From positions 1,488,001 to 1,552,000 of the forward strand of contig NC_014011.1 in the NCBI RefSeq assembly GCF_000025885.1: DNA of 64,000 nucleotides, read 5' to 3'. Below are positions 1 to 8,899 of the stretch, piece after piece. Below the pieces are notes generated by a model, which worked only from the letters and a program-made list of their open reading frames with translations, was not told the DNA's origin and did not search any database. The translations under genes and the position numbers were made by a program. This stretch comes from Aminobacterium colombiense DSM 12261. Its GTDB lineage: Bacteria > Synergistota > Synergistia > Synergistales > Aminobacteriaceae. How positions within the stretch are numbered: the stretch's first letter is position 1; each line of letters opens with the position of its first letter.

Positions 1-42
1 CAACCTGAATGTATCACGAAGGGCGTATCTAAAGCTCGCCAT
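1..42 (-). CDS. ftsX: Cell division protein FtsX, N-terminal start only
   Basis: Only the first 14 codons are in the window and the gene runs off the left edge. They read [14 protein letters not shown], which matches the usual FtsX N-terminus just before its first membrane helix. The ATG lies at 42-40, overlaps the end of ftsE by 14 bases, and has a GGGAGG ribosome site about ten bases upstream. FtsX is the membrane half of the FtsEX complex that controls peptidoglycan hydrolases at the septum. The call rests on the peptide start and on the position directly after ftsE. Confidence 0.7.
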   Translation of the reverse strand, partial: MASFRYALRDTFRL

Positions 43-724
43 CTATAAGATACCTCCCTTTCTCTTCATCTCGGACAATGCGGCCTTCCTGAAGTTCAAC
101 AACTCTCTGACGGTAGGCATCCACAAGATATTGATCATGGGTGGCCATTATGACAGTGGCTCCGGCGGCATTCAACGCCACAAGCAGCCTCATAACATCC
201 TCTGCCGTATGGATGTCGAGGTTTCCTGTAGGCTCGTCCGCTATAAAAATAGCGGGAGAGTTAGCCATTGCCCTGGCAATCGCCACCCGCTGCTGTTCTC
301 CTCCCGAAAGCTGGGGGGGGTACAAAAAACGGCGTCGCCACAATCCAACCTGGTCGACTACCTCGTTGGTGCGTTTTTGTACCATTCTTCGAGGCATTCC
401 CATGGATTCCAGAACAAAAGCTACATTCTCCCAGGCTGTCAAATGGGGAAGAAGTTTAAAATCCTGAAAGACAACGCCAAGATACCGGCGATAGTAGGGC
501 AACTGTGAAGCCCTGAGCTTTCTCAAGTTCTGGTCACCAACGGTCACCTGACCACGAGTTTGAATGAGTTCTCTGGTTATAAGCCTCATAAGAGTCGTTT
601 TTCCAGATCCCGTGGTTCCCACAAGGTATACAAATTCTCCCTGCATTATGGAAAGATAGACATCTTCGAGAGCTACAATGTCCGGTTGGAATATTTTAGT
701 GACCCCTGCGAGACGTATATCCAT
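29..724 (-). CDS. ftsE: Cell division ATP-binding protein FtsE
   Basis: This is a 231-residue ABC ATPase, the normal FtsE length. It has a Walker A motif GTTGSGKTT near residue 37, the signature LSGGEQQR near 139 and a Walker B IFIADEP near 160, followed by the D-loop GNLD. With FtsX it forms a membrane complex at the division site that activates periplasmic amidases or endopeptidases. I chose the ATG at 724 rather than an in-frame start at 748. An AGGAGG site lies six bases before 724, and that start avoids overlap with the upstream transketolase gene, which ends at 727. ftsX follows directly. Family assignment is firm because of the FtsX start downstream and the FtsE-like sequence after Walker A. 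Confidence 0.93.
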   Translation of the reverse strand: MDIRLAGVTKIFQPDIVALEDVYLSIMQGEFVYLVGTTGSGKTTLMRLITRELIQTRGQVTVGDQNLRKLRASQLPYYRRYLGVVFQDFKLLPHLTAWENVAFVLESMGMPRRMVQKRTNEVVDQVGLWRRRFLYPPQLSGGEQQRVAIARAMANSPAIFIADEPTGNLDIHTAEDVMRLLVALNAAGATVIMATHDQYLVDAYRQRVVELQEGRIVRDEEKGRYLIDGEL

Positions 725-726
725 TC

Positions 727-1680
727 TTACCTCCTGCGCATCGTCCATACCTGTACAGCCGCACTAACTATCTGGCTGGAAGTGAGGCCATAATACTCCT
801 GCAATTCTTCGGCTCTTCCGCTTTGCCCAAACTTGTTATCAACTGCCACAAATTTAACCGGAGCAGGGTAACTTCGACAGACAAGACTGGCAATGGCATC
901 GCCCAATCCGCCATGAAGCAAATGCTCTTCCGCTACTACACAGCATCCTGTTCGATGGATAGATTCCAATATCTGCTGGGCTGGAAGAGGGTTGACACTA
1001 TAACAGTCTATCACTTCCGCACACAGATCCTGCTGTGCCAATATTTTTGCTGCCTTCAATGCCTCGTGAACCATAATACCACACGCACAAATGGTCACTT
1101 CTGTCCCCTCTTTTAAGACTCGGCCGCCTCCCAAAGAAAAATTAGCGTCGTCATTATCGTATAAAAGGGGCAATTCGGGACGCCCAAGACGTATGTAAAC
1201 CGGTCTATTAAGTTCTGCCGCCCCTTTAATAAGAGCAAAAGCCGAGTTGTAATCTGATGGAACCAAAACACCCATACCAGGCAAAACTCGCATTAAAGCT
1301 ATGTCTTCAAGCATCTGGTGGGTAGCGCCGTCCTCCCCCACAGTGACTCCTCCATAAGAAGCTATGAGCTTCACTGGAAGACCGGGAATGGCAATAGTCT
1401 CTCTAATTTCATCATAGGCCCTTCCAACAAGAAATGACGCTAATGATGAAACAAATACCCGAAAATTAGCGAGGCTCAGACCTGCGGAAGTAAGTATCAT
1501 ATTCTGCTCGGCAATACCCATATTGAAATAACGGTTGGAGCGAAGATTGCGAGCTGCGTCTTTGAATGCCGGCGCACCAACATCTCCATCTATAACAACG
1601 AGATCATCATATAGAGCGGCAAGTTCCACAAGCGCTGGCCCATAGGCATCCCGCGTGCTCTTGTTCAATGTTTCCGTCAT
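727..1680 (-). CDS. Transketolase, C-terminal subunit (pyrimidine-binding and C domains)
   Basis: A 317-residue half-transketolase. It carries the thiamine-diphosphate pyrimidine-binding domain, with GIAEQNM at 55-61 where Glu58 is the expected catalytic glutamate, and GEDGATHQ at 115-122. The transketolase C-terminal domain follows. Together with the N-terminal subunit encoded just upstream it would move two-carbon ketol units in the non-oxidative pentose phosphate pathway, supplying ribose-5-phosphate and erythrose-4-phosphate in the cytosol. Its ATG overlaps the stop of the N-subunit gene by four bases (ATGA), so the two halves should be translationally coupled. Split transketolases of this type are common in anaerobes and archaea. 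A role with another sugar substrate cannot be excluded. Confidence 0.92.
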   Translation of the reverse strand: MTETLNKSTRDAYGPALVELAALYDDLVVIDGDVGAPAFKDAARNLRSNRYFNMGIAEQNMILTSAGLSLANFRVFVSSLASFLVGRAYDEIRETIAIPGLPVKLIASYGGVTVGEDGATHQMLEDIALMRVLPGMGVLVPSDYNSAFALIKGAAELNRPVYIRLGRPELPLLYDNDDANFSLGGGRVLKEGTEVTICACGIMVHEALKAAKILAQQDLCAEVIDCYSVNPLPAQQILESIHRTGCCVVAEEHLLHGGLGDAIASLVCRSYPAPVKFVAVDNKFGQSGRAEELQEYYGLTSSQIVSAAVQVWTMRRR

Positions 1681-2516
1681 AGCTTCATCCCCCCTGAATC
1701 CAGCTCACCAAGAGCCTTGTCTACAAGATCCCGGGTTATAACAACCGACCGGTCAAGAAGCTGTCCCTCCAGAAAGGAGACCCCTTTTCCTATTACCGTT
1801 TTTGCAATAATGACCAGAGGCTTGCCTGGTACGCCACAGGAGAGGGCATAATCCAAACTTGAAAAATCATGACCGTCGGCACAAACAACATGCCAGCCAA
1901 AAGCCTGAAATTTAGCATTAAGAGGCTCGATAGACAAAATTTTTTCCACTATGCCTTCCATTTGAACTTCATTGCGATCTATGATCATAATAAGATTATC
2001 AAGCTGATAATGGGCTGCAGACATAGCGGATTCCCAAATGGCCCCCTCCTGCAATTCCCCATCCCCTGCCAGACAGAAGACCCTGCTTTGAGAACCCCTC
2101 AGCCTGAGGCCGAGAGCGATGCCATTCGCCACACCTAACCCCATGCCAAGGGAGCCACTCGACGCATCTATCCCTGGCGTTCGTTTCGCCAGGGGGTGTC
2201 CCTGCAACATGGCGCCGAGCCGCCTATAATTCCATAGTTCATCTCTGCTAAAAAAACCGCGGTTAGCAAGAGCAGAGTATAAAGCGGGGCAACCGTGGCC
2301 TTTACTTAAAACAAGCCTGTCCCGCTCCTCCCAGTTCGGATTTTCAGAATTCGTTTTCAGAACCTTCCAATACAGCCAGGCCATTATATCCACGATAGAA
2401 AGGGATGACGCCATGTGGCCAGAACGGGCAACCCCGATCATCCGAACCACATCTTTCCGAATCAAAGCCGCGGCTTCTTCGAGTAAAACCTGTTCTTCCT
2501 TAGGAAGTTTTTTCAT
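1677..2516 (-). CDS. Transketolase, N-terminal (TPP-binding) subunit
   Basis: A 279-residue transketolase N-terminal subunit. The diphosphate and metal site GDGELQEG spans 151-158 and is followed about 28 residues later by Asn182 in IIDRNEV, the usual GDG-(x)n-N pattern. SKGHG at 71-75 is also typical of the family. It forms the active enzyme with the C-terminal subunit encoded four bases into its stop codon. The start ATG lies inside the last codons of csaB (16-base overlap), preceded by a GGAGATGAGC ribosome site. It sits in a run of envelope and central-metabolism genes, which does not change its expected role. Confidence 0.92.
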   Translation of the reverse strand: MKKLPKEEQVLLEEAAALIRKDVVRMIGVARSGHMASSLSIVDIMAWLYWKVLKTNSENPNWEERDRLVLSKGHGCPALYSALANRGFFSRDELWNYRRLGAMLQGHPLAKRTPGIDASSGSLGMGLGVANGIALGLRLRGSQSRVFCLAGDGELQEGAIWESAMSAAHYQLDNLIMIIDRNEVQMEGIVEKILSIEPLNAKFQAFGWHVVCADGHDFSSLDYALSCGVPGKPLVIIAKTVIGKGVSFLEGQLLDRSVVITRDLVDKALGELDSGGMKL

Positions 2517-3519
2517 GGAAGCTCATCTCCTTCCAAGTTTTTTCCATTGATCGGCCACATTCCTGCCTGACGTAAGCGACCCGCTCAAGGCCTGATACGG
2601 GCCATGGAACAAGGGGCAGGTCTTTATTACTGAGAAGAGGAATCCCCCAATTTTTAGCAAAAGCTTCGACTTTGGGATCGTAAGGAACTGCGACAACTGG
2701 ACATCCGGCTAACAGGGAAATCATGCAAAAATGCAAGCGCATTCCCACCGCCTGTCCTCCCAGACTCCAGATTTCCTCTATCTCCCTCCAATTTCGCACA
2801 AGGCGTATATCTTTACAGGGCAATAGTCCTGAAGCGGAAAAAGATCGTAACAGCTGTACATCCTCAGGCGCCATACCTACTCCTATTACAGGAAGAGCGT
2901 GTTGCCGGGCATACCGTGCCACAGTCTTTGCGGTCAGAACTGATAAATCCCCTTCCCAAGGACGAAGATTCACAAGCAATGCCAAAGGTGCATTTTCTTG
3001 TTTAGAAAAGGACAGCCCCATAACAAGATCAGGAACAAGCTCTCCGGCAAGGTCCCAGGAGTGAAGTACATCAAGCGATCTCTGATCCCGAACTGTTCTG
3101 ACCTTGCAGAGGGTCAGGGCATTGCGGGCCAGCCAGGCCCCCATCCCGGTACGAAAAGGGCCGATAGATTGGGCCAGAACTGCCGAAGGACACCCTGCTA
3201 TCCTAGCCATATGAAGGAGTCCCCAGTAATATACACATGATCGGAGACTTGTGGAATCCTGAAAAAGCCCCCCCCCTCCAAAAAGAAGAACTTCTGAACG
3301 TCGAAGGGTACGGTACACCTCCAGAAAACTCCACCGATCCACCGCATGAGTTCCAAAGGAAGACGCTGTTTCCTCAGGGGAGGCAGAGAGCACTACTATT
3401 CTCTCCCTTGGAACGCCATTCTTTTCAAGGTAATGAATCGCTGACGTTGCTAAAAGTTCGTCTCCTAAATTGTTGAAACCATAGTACCCTGCAAGAGCTG
3501 CTGCGAAGGGACGGCTCAA
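2500..3519 (-). CDS. csaB: Polysaccharide pyruvyl transferase CsaB
   Basis: A protein of about 339 residues in the CsaB/polysaccharide pyruvyl transferase family. It opens with GYYGFNNLGDE, the family hallmark, and has GGGGLFQDSTS, QSIGPF and RLHFCMISLLAGCPVVA downstream. CsaB adds a ketal-linked pyruvate to a secondary cell-wall polysaccharide, which makes the polymer a ligand for SLH domains. An SLH outer-membrane protein is encoded at 24-25.6 kb, so the partner is present. I chose the TTG at 3519. It overlaps the upstream stop as TTGA and has GAGGAG ten bases before it. The in-frame starts at 3540 and 3615 would overlap the DUF5693 gene and have poorer ribosome sites. The DUF5693 neighbour may supply the membrane part of the same pathway (inference). 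Confidence 0.9.
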   Translation of the reverse strand: MSRPFAAALAGYYGFNNLGDELLATSAIHYLEKNGVPRERIVVLSASPEETASSFGTHAVDRWSFLEVYRTLRRSEVLLFGGGGLFQDSTSLRSCVYYWGLLHMARIAGCPSAVLAQSIGPFRTGMGAWLARNALTLCKVRTVRDQRSLDVLHSWDLAGELVPDLVMGLSFSKQENAPLALLVNLRPWEGDLSVLTAKTVARYARQHALPVIGVGMAPEDVQLLRSFSASGLLPCKDIRLVRNWREIEEIWSLGGQAVGMRLHFCMISLLAGCPVVAVPYDPKVEAFAKNWGIPLLSNKDLPLVPWPVSGLERVAYVRQECGRSMEKTWKEMSFHEKTS

Positions 3520-5435
3520 TCCATAATCACTCCTCGCCATCGTTTCCAAAAGGGGCAAAGGATGTAGTGGAAGACAAGAAGCATTAATGTTCCTAAAATA
3601 ATACCTGTCCACCACCCATTAAACTCTCGCCATAGAATAAAATACAAGGGGGTGTGGAAATGGCAGAAACTATTGACCAGGGATGAAAAGGCCAGGGTCG
3701 CAACTAATCTGAAAATTTCACGATACCGCTCCCATAACAGGCTCCTTCTAAAGTAATACCAAAGAAGAAGGGCCGGATACCCCGCAAAAAGCTCCTTATT
3801 CCTTGGACGAGCTATCAGGAATCTCTCAAGCATGTCACGCATTGTCACTTCCCAACCAGGAACAAACTGGGCATTTCCACTTCTGAGCAGGACTATAGCA
3901 GCGGCAGCGAGAAGACCTCCTATAAGCATAAGTTCCCCCCAGAGAGGCGGTCTGAAAATCACATCTTTTAAAGATTCTGGGTGGACTCGCCGACGCAGAT
4001 CATGGAGAAGGACGATAAGAAGGGGTAAAAACAACGTCAGTTTAACACCAGAAAACGTCCGCAGCCTCAACATGTAAACGGGGTAACTAAAAAGAGCTGC
4101 AATGGCAAGGCCGCCAACAAGGGCGACGAGAAACCCACCCACAAGGCCTTTTAAAGGTTTTTTCCATTCTTCAAGAGCAATAAGAGAGGCCTCAGAAGCA
4201 AGCAGCCCCGCGGTGAAAGCCGCAACGATCCTGGCAATGAAAAGGATCTTCCAGACCCCCACCCCGAGAAAAAGTCCTATAACAATAAAAGCGGCGGTCT
4301 GAATGAAGCTGACCGTAGTCATTTCAAGAATTTGAAAGCGATCGCCCAAGCGGGCTATCATGAGAAGAAACACAAGGGAACAGGCAATAGCCCCGAATAG
4401 GGACATGTTCCACGATGAGAAAGGGTCTGGCCATTGTACCGCTATCTTCTGACCCCTCAGTCCCTGAGATAAACGCTGGATTTCTTTTTCGAAAGCCGCA
4501 AGAGGGTCGTCAGTCGCTTCAATAGCTGACGGACGCATGAGTAGAAGGCGCACGCCACGCTCTTTCGCTGCTCTCATCATCCGCTCATAGAGGGTATAAC
4601 GAGAAATACTGCGGCTAATAATCTCTTCGGTGGTGACACTGTGAAGGGAAAGCAATCCCGGATACATAAGCCAATTCAGCTGGTGGGCTCCGAATTGTCT
4701 GGAAAACTCAACCATTGCCACAGGTATACCCGCCTCTTTCAACACATCGGCCAGTGGTCGAAGATCTGGATAACCGGCAGCAAAAAGCCCGGAAGGAGAA
4801 ACGGCTCGAATCACAGCAGAAAAGTTATCAAGAAGCCCTTCTAAAAGGGCCATTTCATTTTGAGTATCGGGGACAGCGACCGGCGCAACTCTGTACATGA
4901 CAGGAATTCCCGCAGAAGATGCAAAAAGGAGTCCCGAAAAATCAGGCAACACTCCTGTTTCTAAAAGTTCCTCTAGAGTATGGGGAAGAACATAGACAAC
5001 TCCTTGTTCTTTGACATATCTGCGGCTCTCCGGAAACCTCACCTGAAGTGCGGAATCATACCATTGGGAGGCAGTAATGTCTGACGGAATCCATAAAGCG
5101 GCCGCGCCAAAGGGTTCATGGAGGTCTTTCCCCAAACCGTCCGGCAGACCCGCGACGGTTCCGTAATAAAGAGGAAGAGAGCCGGAAGAGAGATCTTTTC
5201 CTACTGTTTCGGATACGATCAGACCAGAAACACCGGCCTCTTTCAGACGGTCAAAGACTATTTCAGGGCTCTGGCTATTTTTCTGAGCCAGAGAGAGCAC
5301 ATCTTTATATTCGATAATAATGCCTGCATCTCTATGCTCTTTTTCCCCTTTCCAACGGGGGGTAAGGGCCAGCCCGGCACAGATAACGGCCAACACAAGA
5401 ATAAGCAGCGTAAAGTTGCGTTTCGTAAAAGTCAT
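3516..5435 (-). CDS. DUF5693-family multi-pass membrane protein
   Basis: A protein of about 639 residues. It has one N-terminal membrane segment after the start MTFTKRNF, then a long extracytoplasmic region of about 300 residues, then at least seven hydrophobic segments in the C-terminal half. This is the DUF5693 layout; no catalytic motif is known to me. The ATG at 5435 forms an ATGA overlap with the stop of maf and is preceded by GAGGGAGA. In the next position downstream is csaB, again with a four-base overlap, so the two genes are tightly coupled. By position it could handle the lipid-linked substrate of CsaB, in the way CsaA is thought to in Bacillus anthracis. That role is inferred only from the pairing. 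Confidence 0.75.
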   Translation of the reverse strand: MTFTKRNFTLLILVLAVICAGLALTPRWKGEKEHRDAGIIIEYKDVLSLAQKNSQSPEIVFDRLKEAGVSGLIVSETVGKDLSSGSLPLYYGTVAGLPDGLGKDLHEPFGAAALWIPSDITASQWYDSALQVRFPESRRYVKEQGVVYVLPHTLEELLETGVLPDFSGLLFASSAGIPVMYRVAPVAVPDTQNEMALLEGLLDNFSAVIRAVSPSGLFAAGYPDLRPLADVLKEAGIPVAMVEFSRQFGAHQLNWLMYPGLLSLHSVTTEEIISRSISRYTLYERMMRAAKERGVRLLLMRPSAIEATDDPLAAFEKEIQRLSQGLRGQKIAVQWPDPFSSWNMSLFGAIACSLVFLLMIARLGDRFQILEMTTVSFIQTAAFIVIGLFLGVGVWKILFIARIVAAFTAGLLASEASLIALEEWKKPLKGLVGGFLVALVGGLAIAALFSYPVYMLRLRTFSGVKLTLFLPLLIVLLHDLRRRVHPESLKDVIFRPPLWGELMLIGGLLAAAAIVLLRSGNAQFVPGWEVTMRDMLERFLIARPRNKELFAGYPALLLWYYFRRSLLWERYREIFRLVATLAFSSLVNSFCHFHTPLYFILWREFNGWWTGIILGTLMLLVFHYILCPFWKRWRGVIMD

Positions 5436-6037
5436 TTCTCCCTCATCCTCCACTGATCTGCCAGAGAAAGCCCCGCCTTCTCAAAAAGACAGCTTAAAGC
5501 ATATAAAGGCAACCCGACCACGTTGAAATAACAGCCATGAATAGATTGTACAAGAAGGGCGCCCTGTCCCTGTATGGCATAGGAACCAGCCTTATCAAGA
5601 CCTTCTTCACTTTCGACATAGGCCGACAGGGCATCTTCATCAAGCTGGCGAAAGGTCACCTCCGTACACTCTACATCAGAAAACATCCTGTCGCCAGAAC
5701 ATAAGGCCACCCCGGAATAGACACGGTGCGTTTTTCCATTCAGCAGACGGAGCATTTTCAAAGATTCTTCTCTGTCAGCCGGTTTGCCCAATACCTGACC
5801 ATCGATGGTTACAATAGTGTCCGAACCTATTACGTAGGCTTCAGGAAAATCAACAGACACCGATAGGGCTTTTGATTCTGCCAGTCGCCTCGCCATAGCC
5901 ACGGGGTCTTCCTTAGGCAATAAATGTTCATCTACATCTGAAACTATGACATCAAAAGGCCATCCCAGGGACACCAGTAATTCTTTTCGCCGGGGACTCC
6001 CCGAAGCTAATATCACTTTTTTTATCGTATGATCCAC
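5432..6037 (-). CDS. maf: Maf-family nucleoside triphosphate pyrophosphatase
   Basis: A 201-residue Maf/YhdE-type protein. It has ILASGSPRRKELL at the N-terminus, VIGSDTIVTIDGQVLGKP in the middle, and a C-terminal GSYAIQGQGALLVQSIHGCYFNVVGLP in two adjoining blocks. All are conserved active-site segments of the family. Maf proteins hydrolyse dTTP, UTP and modified pyrimidine nucleotides to monophosphates. They act in housecleaning and can block septum formation when overproduced. The start used is a GTG that overlaps the preceding small gene by 16 bases; a slightly later start is possible. The gene lies in the envelope-gene run between a DUF4321 gene and DUF5693/csaB. Confidence 0.92.
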   Translation of the reverse strand: MDHTIKKVILASGSPRRKELLVSLGWPFDVIVSDVDEHLLPKEDPVAMARRLAESKALSVSVDFPEAYVIGSDTIVTIDGQVLGKPADREESLKMLRLLNGKTHRVYSGVALCSGDRMFSDVECTEVTFRQLDEDALSAYVESEEGLDKAGSYAIQGQGALLVQSIHGCYFNVVGLPLYALSCLFEKAGLSLADQWRMREK

Positions 6038-6270
6038 AATCCCGCAATGCCTCCGATCAGTGTTCCCAAATTAGCGTGGAAGTAGAATTTCAGGCCAAAA
6101 TCAATCACGGCAAGATTCACGTCGCGAAAATTAAAGCCTACAGATACTATATTACGAAAATACGATGCTGTAGAGGCAAATCCCTGTAAATAAATTCCGA
6201 TGAGGGTTCCGATTACTATGGAAACGATGAGCATCCACCATCGTTTGGAACTATACTTTCCAATAGCCAC
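6022..6270 (-). CDS. DUF4321 small membrane protein
   Basis: An 82-residue protein with two hydrophobic segments, one near residues 12-30 and one near 65-80, separated by a segment containing NLAVIDFGLKF. This is the layout of the DUF4321 family, found beside maf in several Firmicutes and Synergistota. No function is known. It starts six bases after the uppP stop and its end overlaps the start of maf, so it is surely co-transcribed with both. No enzymatic motif is visible. Confidence 0.75.
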   Translation of the reverse strand: MAIGKYSSKRWWMLIVSIVIGTLIGIYLQGFASTASYFRNIVSVGFNFRDVNLAVIDFGLKFYFHANLGTLIGGIAGLWIIR

Positions 6271-6276
6271 ATCTAC

Positions 6277-7080
6277 CTACCTCCATAAAACCGACAAAAG
6301 ACTCACGCTGGCAGGAATAAGACAATAAAAAGCGAATATGCGCCAGCGACCCAACGTTACCATCTTTCGCAAACAGATAAGCGCTCCATACCCCGAAATA
6401 AAAGCTATAATAACCCCACCATACCAGAAATCAGGCAGTTGGGTTACCAGACTTTCATTTTTGGTTATATCCATAATTTGGAGTATATTTGCCCCCAAAA
6501 TAGCGGGAAGAGAGAGAAGAAAAGAGAAGCGGAATGCCTCTTCTGGAGATAGACCCCGTTTCAGCCCCATAACAATGGTAGAGCCAGACCGGGAGATTCC
6601 GGGAATAACTGCCAGCCCCTGAGCCACTCCGATCAAAAGACCTGACAGCAAAGATATTTTCCCCTGTCCTCTGGGCAATGTGGAAGCATACCAGAGAAGA
6701 AGGGACGTCACCAGAAGCGCCGCTCCCACAAGGGAAGGAACAACCATCCAGCGCTCAACAAGAGGTTTGAGAGGAAAACCGATAAATGCCGTTACAAAGG
6801 TACCGCAAATAACGGCCCACCCCAGGCGCCAACCTTCTGACTGACGACCAGAAGAGGAAACAAAACCAACAAGCCACTCACGGAAGAGATAAAGAATATC
6901 TCGCCAAAAGAAGCAGGCCGTGGCAACCATCGTACTAAAGTGAAGCAGCAAATCGTAGGTCAGGCTGTTTTCAGTGATACCCCACAAGTTTTGCAGAAGG
7001 GCAAGGTGGCCAGAGCTGCTTACAGGAAGAAACTCTGTGAGGCCTTGAACTATTCCAAGAATAAGCGATTCAAAACTCAT
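6277..7080 (-). CDS. uppP: Undecaprenyl-diphosphatase UppP (BacA)
   Basis: A 267-residue polytopic membrane protein with both UppP signatures: GLTEFLPVSSSGH at residues 14-26 and the internal-repeat motif PGISRSGSTIV near 160. UppP removes a phosphate from undecaprenyl diphosphate on the outer face of the membrane, recycling the lipid carrier for peptidoglycan and O-antigen assembly. Its loss causes bacitracin sensitivity. The ATG overlaps the RNase J stop by four bases (ATGA). The position next to maf and the envelope genes fits. Confidence 0.95.
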   Translation of the reverse strand: MSFESLILGIVQGLTEFLPVSSSGHLALLQNLWGITENSLTYDLLLHFSTMVATACFFWRDILYLFREWLVGFVSSSGRQSEGWRLGWAVICGTFVTAFIGFPLKPLVERWMVVPSLVGAALLVTSLLLWYASTLPRGQGKISLLSGLLIGVAQGLAVIPGISRSGSTIVMGLKRGLSPEEAFRFSFLLSLPAILGANILQIMDITKNESLVTQLPDFWYGGVIIAFISGYGALICLRKMVTLGRWRIFAFYCLIPASVSLLSVLWR

Positions 7081-8804
7081 TTTTCAGGTCGCTCCTCCAC
7101 CATGGTTATGATAGGTAAAATCATCGGTCTTGCATGTACATAGCGCCGACGCACCACATCCCGCACTCTGCTTTTCACTCGCAGCTCAAGAACATCTTTC
7201 TCCACCGCTCTTTTTCTCTTTGCAAAATGTTCAAAGACTCTTTTAATAGCGGCAAGAAGGTCTTCATGAAGACTGGACGCGTCTTCTATGTGGATAAATC
7301 CTCGGCTTTCTATATAAGGGATAGAAAGGAGATTCAAATATTTATCAACCACCGCTGAAACAACAATAAAACCATCTTCTGCCAATTCATGACGTTCTTT
7401 CATAATGCTGCCTTCCAGTTCTCCCATGGCCACCCCATCGACCATGATCCTTCCTGCCGCCACATGCTCACGCACCTGGGCCCTGGTGCCTGATATGGCA
7501 AGCACATCGCCATTCTGCAATACAAATGTATTTTTGGGGGAGATTCCCATTTCCTGAGCTATCTGGGTGTGTCGAACCAGATGCCGGTATTCGCCATGGA
7601 TAGGCACAAAGTATTTGGGTCTCACGAGATTGATCATAAGACGCAATTCGTCCCGGGCGGCGTGCCCGGAAACATGTATTTCCTTATCTCCCTCATAGAT
7701 CACTTCACAGCCGCAGGCAAACAGGCGATTAATAGTGCTGCTTACGAGTTTTTCGTTACCCGGCACGGGAGAGGCAAAAATGGCCACCACATCTCGCGCA
7801 CTCAGCTCTATCTGTTTGTGCTCTCCCTTGCTCATAAGAACAAGTCCGGAGAAAGGTTCCCCCTGGCTTCCCGTAGTCATCACAACAACCTGGTTCGGCG
7901 CATACTTATACACGTCAGCCGCAGGGATAATCATCTTATCATCTGCTGACAGATAGCCAAGCTCTCTCGCAAGGGCTACGTAGTTAATCATGCTGCGCCC
8001 CACAAAAGCGACCTTTCTGTTAAACCGGCTCGCCGCATCCACAACCTGCTGCACCCTGTGAAGGTTACTGGCAAAAGCCGCTATAATAATACGCTTATTC
8101 CGATGGAGGCGGAATATACGATCGAGGGTTCCGCCTATAATAAATTCTGATGATGTGAAACCTTTCTTTTCTGCATTGGTAGAGTCTGAAAGCATGAGAA
8201 GAACGCCCTTTTTCCCAGCTTCGGCAAAAGCCGCGTAATCGGTGAGCCGTCCATCAATGGGGGTAGGATCAAGCTTGAAATCCCCTGTATGTACAATGCA
8301 GCCCTGGGGGGTCTGAATGACTAGCCCCACACCATCTGGTATGGAGTGACAAACTGAAACGAACTGAACATTGAAACTGCCAAGCCCCGCCTCTTCCCCC
8401 GCCTTTACCTCCACAAAATTAGCATTGTAGTCGGGCACTGCCTCCTGTAGTTTATGGCGCACCATTCCAAGGGTAAGACGAGTTCCATAGACCGGGACGT
8501 TGAGGCGGGGCAACACAAAGGGAAGAGCGCCAATATGGTCTTCATGGCCGTGGGTAATAATAATCCCCTTAATTTTTTCGCGATTCTCTTCAAGATAAGA
8601 AATATCAGGTATGACAAAATCTATGCCTAACATCTCTTCGTCGGGAAACATGAGCCCAGCATCCACAACGAGAATGTCGTCTCCATATTGAAATACATAC
8701 ATATTTTTACCAATTTCGCCAAGTCCACCGAGGGCAAAAACCTTAAGCTGTACCGATTTTTTCTGCTTTCTTGGGCGTCGCCGCACTTTTTTATTATCCG
8801 GCAT
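7077..8804 (-). CDS. rnj: Ribonuclease J
   Basis: A 575-residue metallo-beta-lactamase/beta-CASP ribonuclease of normal RNase J length. The metal ligands sit in HGHEDHIGALPF and HTGDFKLD, the beta-CASP domain has SDSTNAEKKG, and HVSGHA and IHGEYRH follow. A very basic N-terminal tail (KKVRRRPRKQKK) precedes the domain and may bind RNA. RNase J acts as 5'-3' exonuclease and endonuclease in mRNA turnover and rRNA maturation in bacteria without RNase E. It is divergent from greA across an 85- to 95-base gap. The start ATG has a GGAGGTGAATGA ribosome site. I cannot say whether the genome has a second paralogue (J1/J2), so no number is given. Confidence 0.94.
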   Translation of the reverse strand: MPDNKKVRRRPRKQKKSVQLKVFALGGLGEIGKNMYVFQYGDDILVVDAGLMFPDEEMLGIDFVIPDISYLEENREKIKGIIITHGHEDHIGALPFVLPRLNVPVYGTRLTLGMVRHKLQEAVPDYNANFVEVKAGEEAGLGSFNVQFVSVCHSIPDGVGLVIQTPQGCIVHTGDFKLDPTPIDGRLTDYAAFAEAGKKGVLLMLSDSTNAEKKGFTSSEFIIGGTLDRIFRLHRNKRIIIAAFASNLHRVQQVVDAASRFNRKVAFVGRSMINYVALARELGYLSADDKMIIPAADVYKYAPNQVVVMTTGSQGEPFSGLVLMSKGEHKQIELSARDVVAIFASPVPGNEKLVSSTINRLFACGCEVIYEGDKEIHVSGHAARDELRLMINLVRPKYFVPIHGEYRHLVRHTQIAQEMGISPKNTFVLQNGDVLAISGTRAQVREHVAAGRIMVDGVAMGELEGSIMKERHELAEDGFIVVSAVVDKYLNLLSIPYIESRGFIHIEDASSLHEDLLAAIKRVFEHFAKRKRAVEKDVLELRVKSRVRDVVRRRYVHARPMILPIITMVEERPEK

Positions 8805-8826
8805 TCATTCACCTCCAATATTTTTA

Positions 8827-8855
8827 TTGCCATAATCAGCATTTTTTGGTATTAT
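8827..8855 (+). promoter_or_regulatory. Sigma-70 type promoter for greA
   Basis: TTGCCA at 8827-8832 and TATTAT at 8850-8855 are separated by exactly 17 bases. Each box has five of six consensus positions. The -10 lies about 45 bases before the greA start. The gap is shared with the oppositely transcribed RNase J gene. Confidence 0.7.
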
Positions 8856-8899
8856 TCCAAGTTACTGTAGATTCGTCCCTCTAAAGGAGGTTGGAGAAT

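Noticed and set aside
2338-2364. Second CodY-like motif inside the transketolase gene
   Set aside because: Only part of the consensus is present and the site is inside coding sequence, so it looks like chance.
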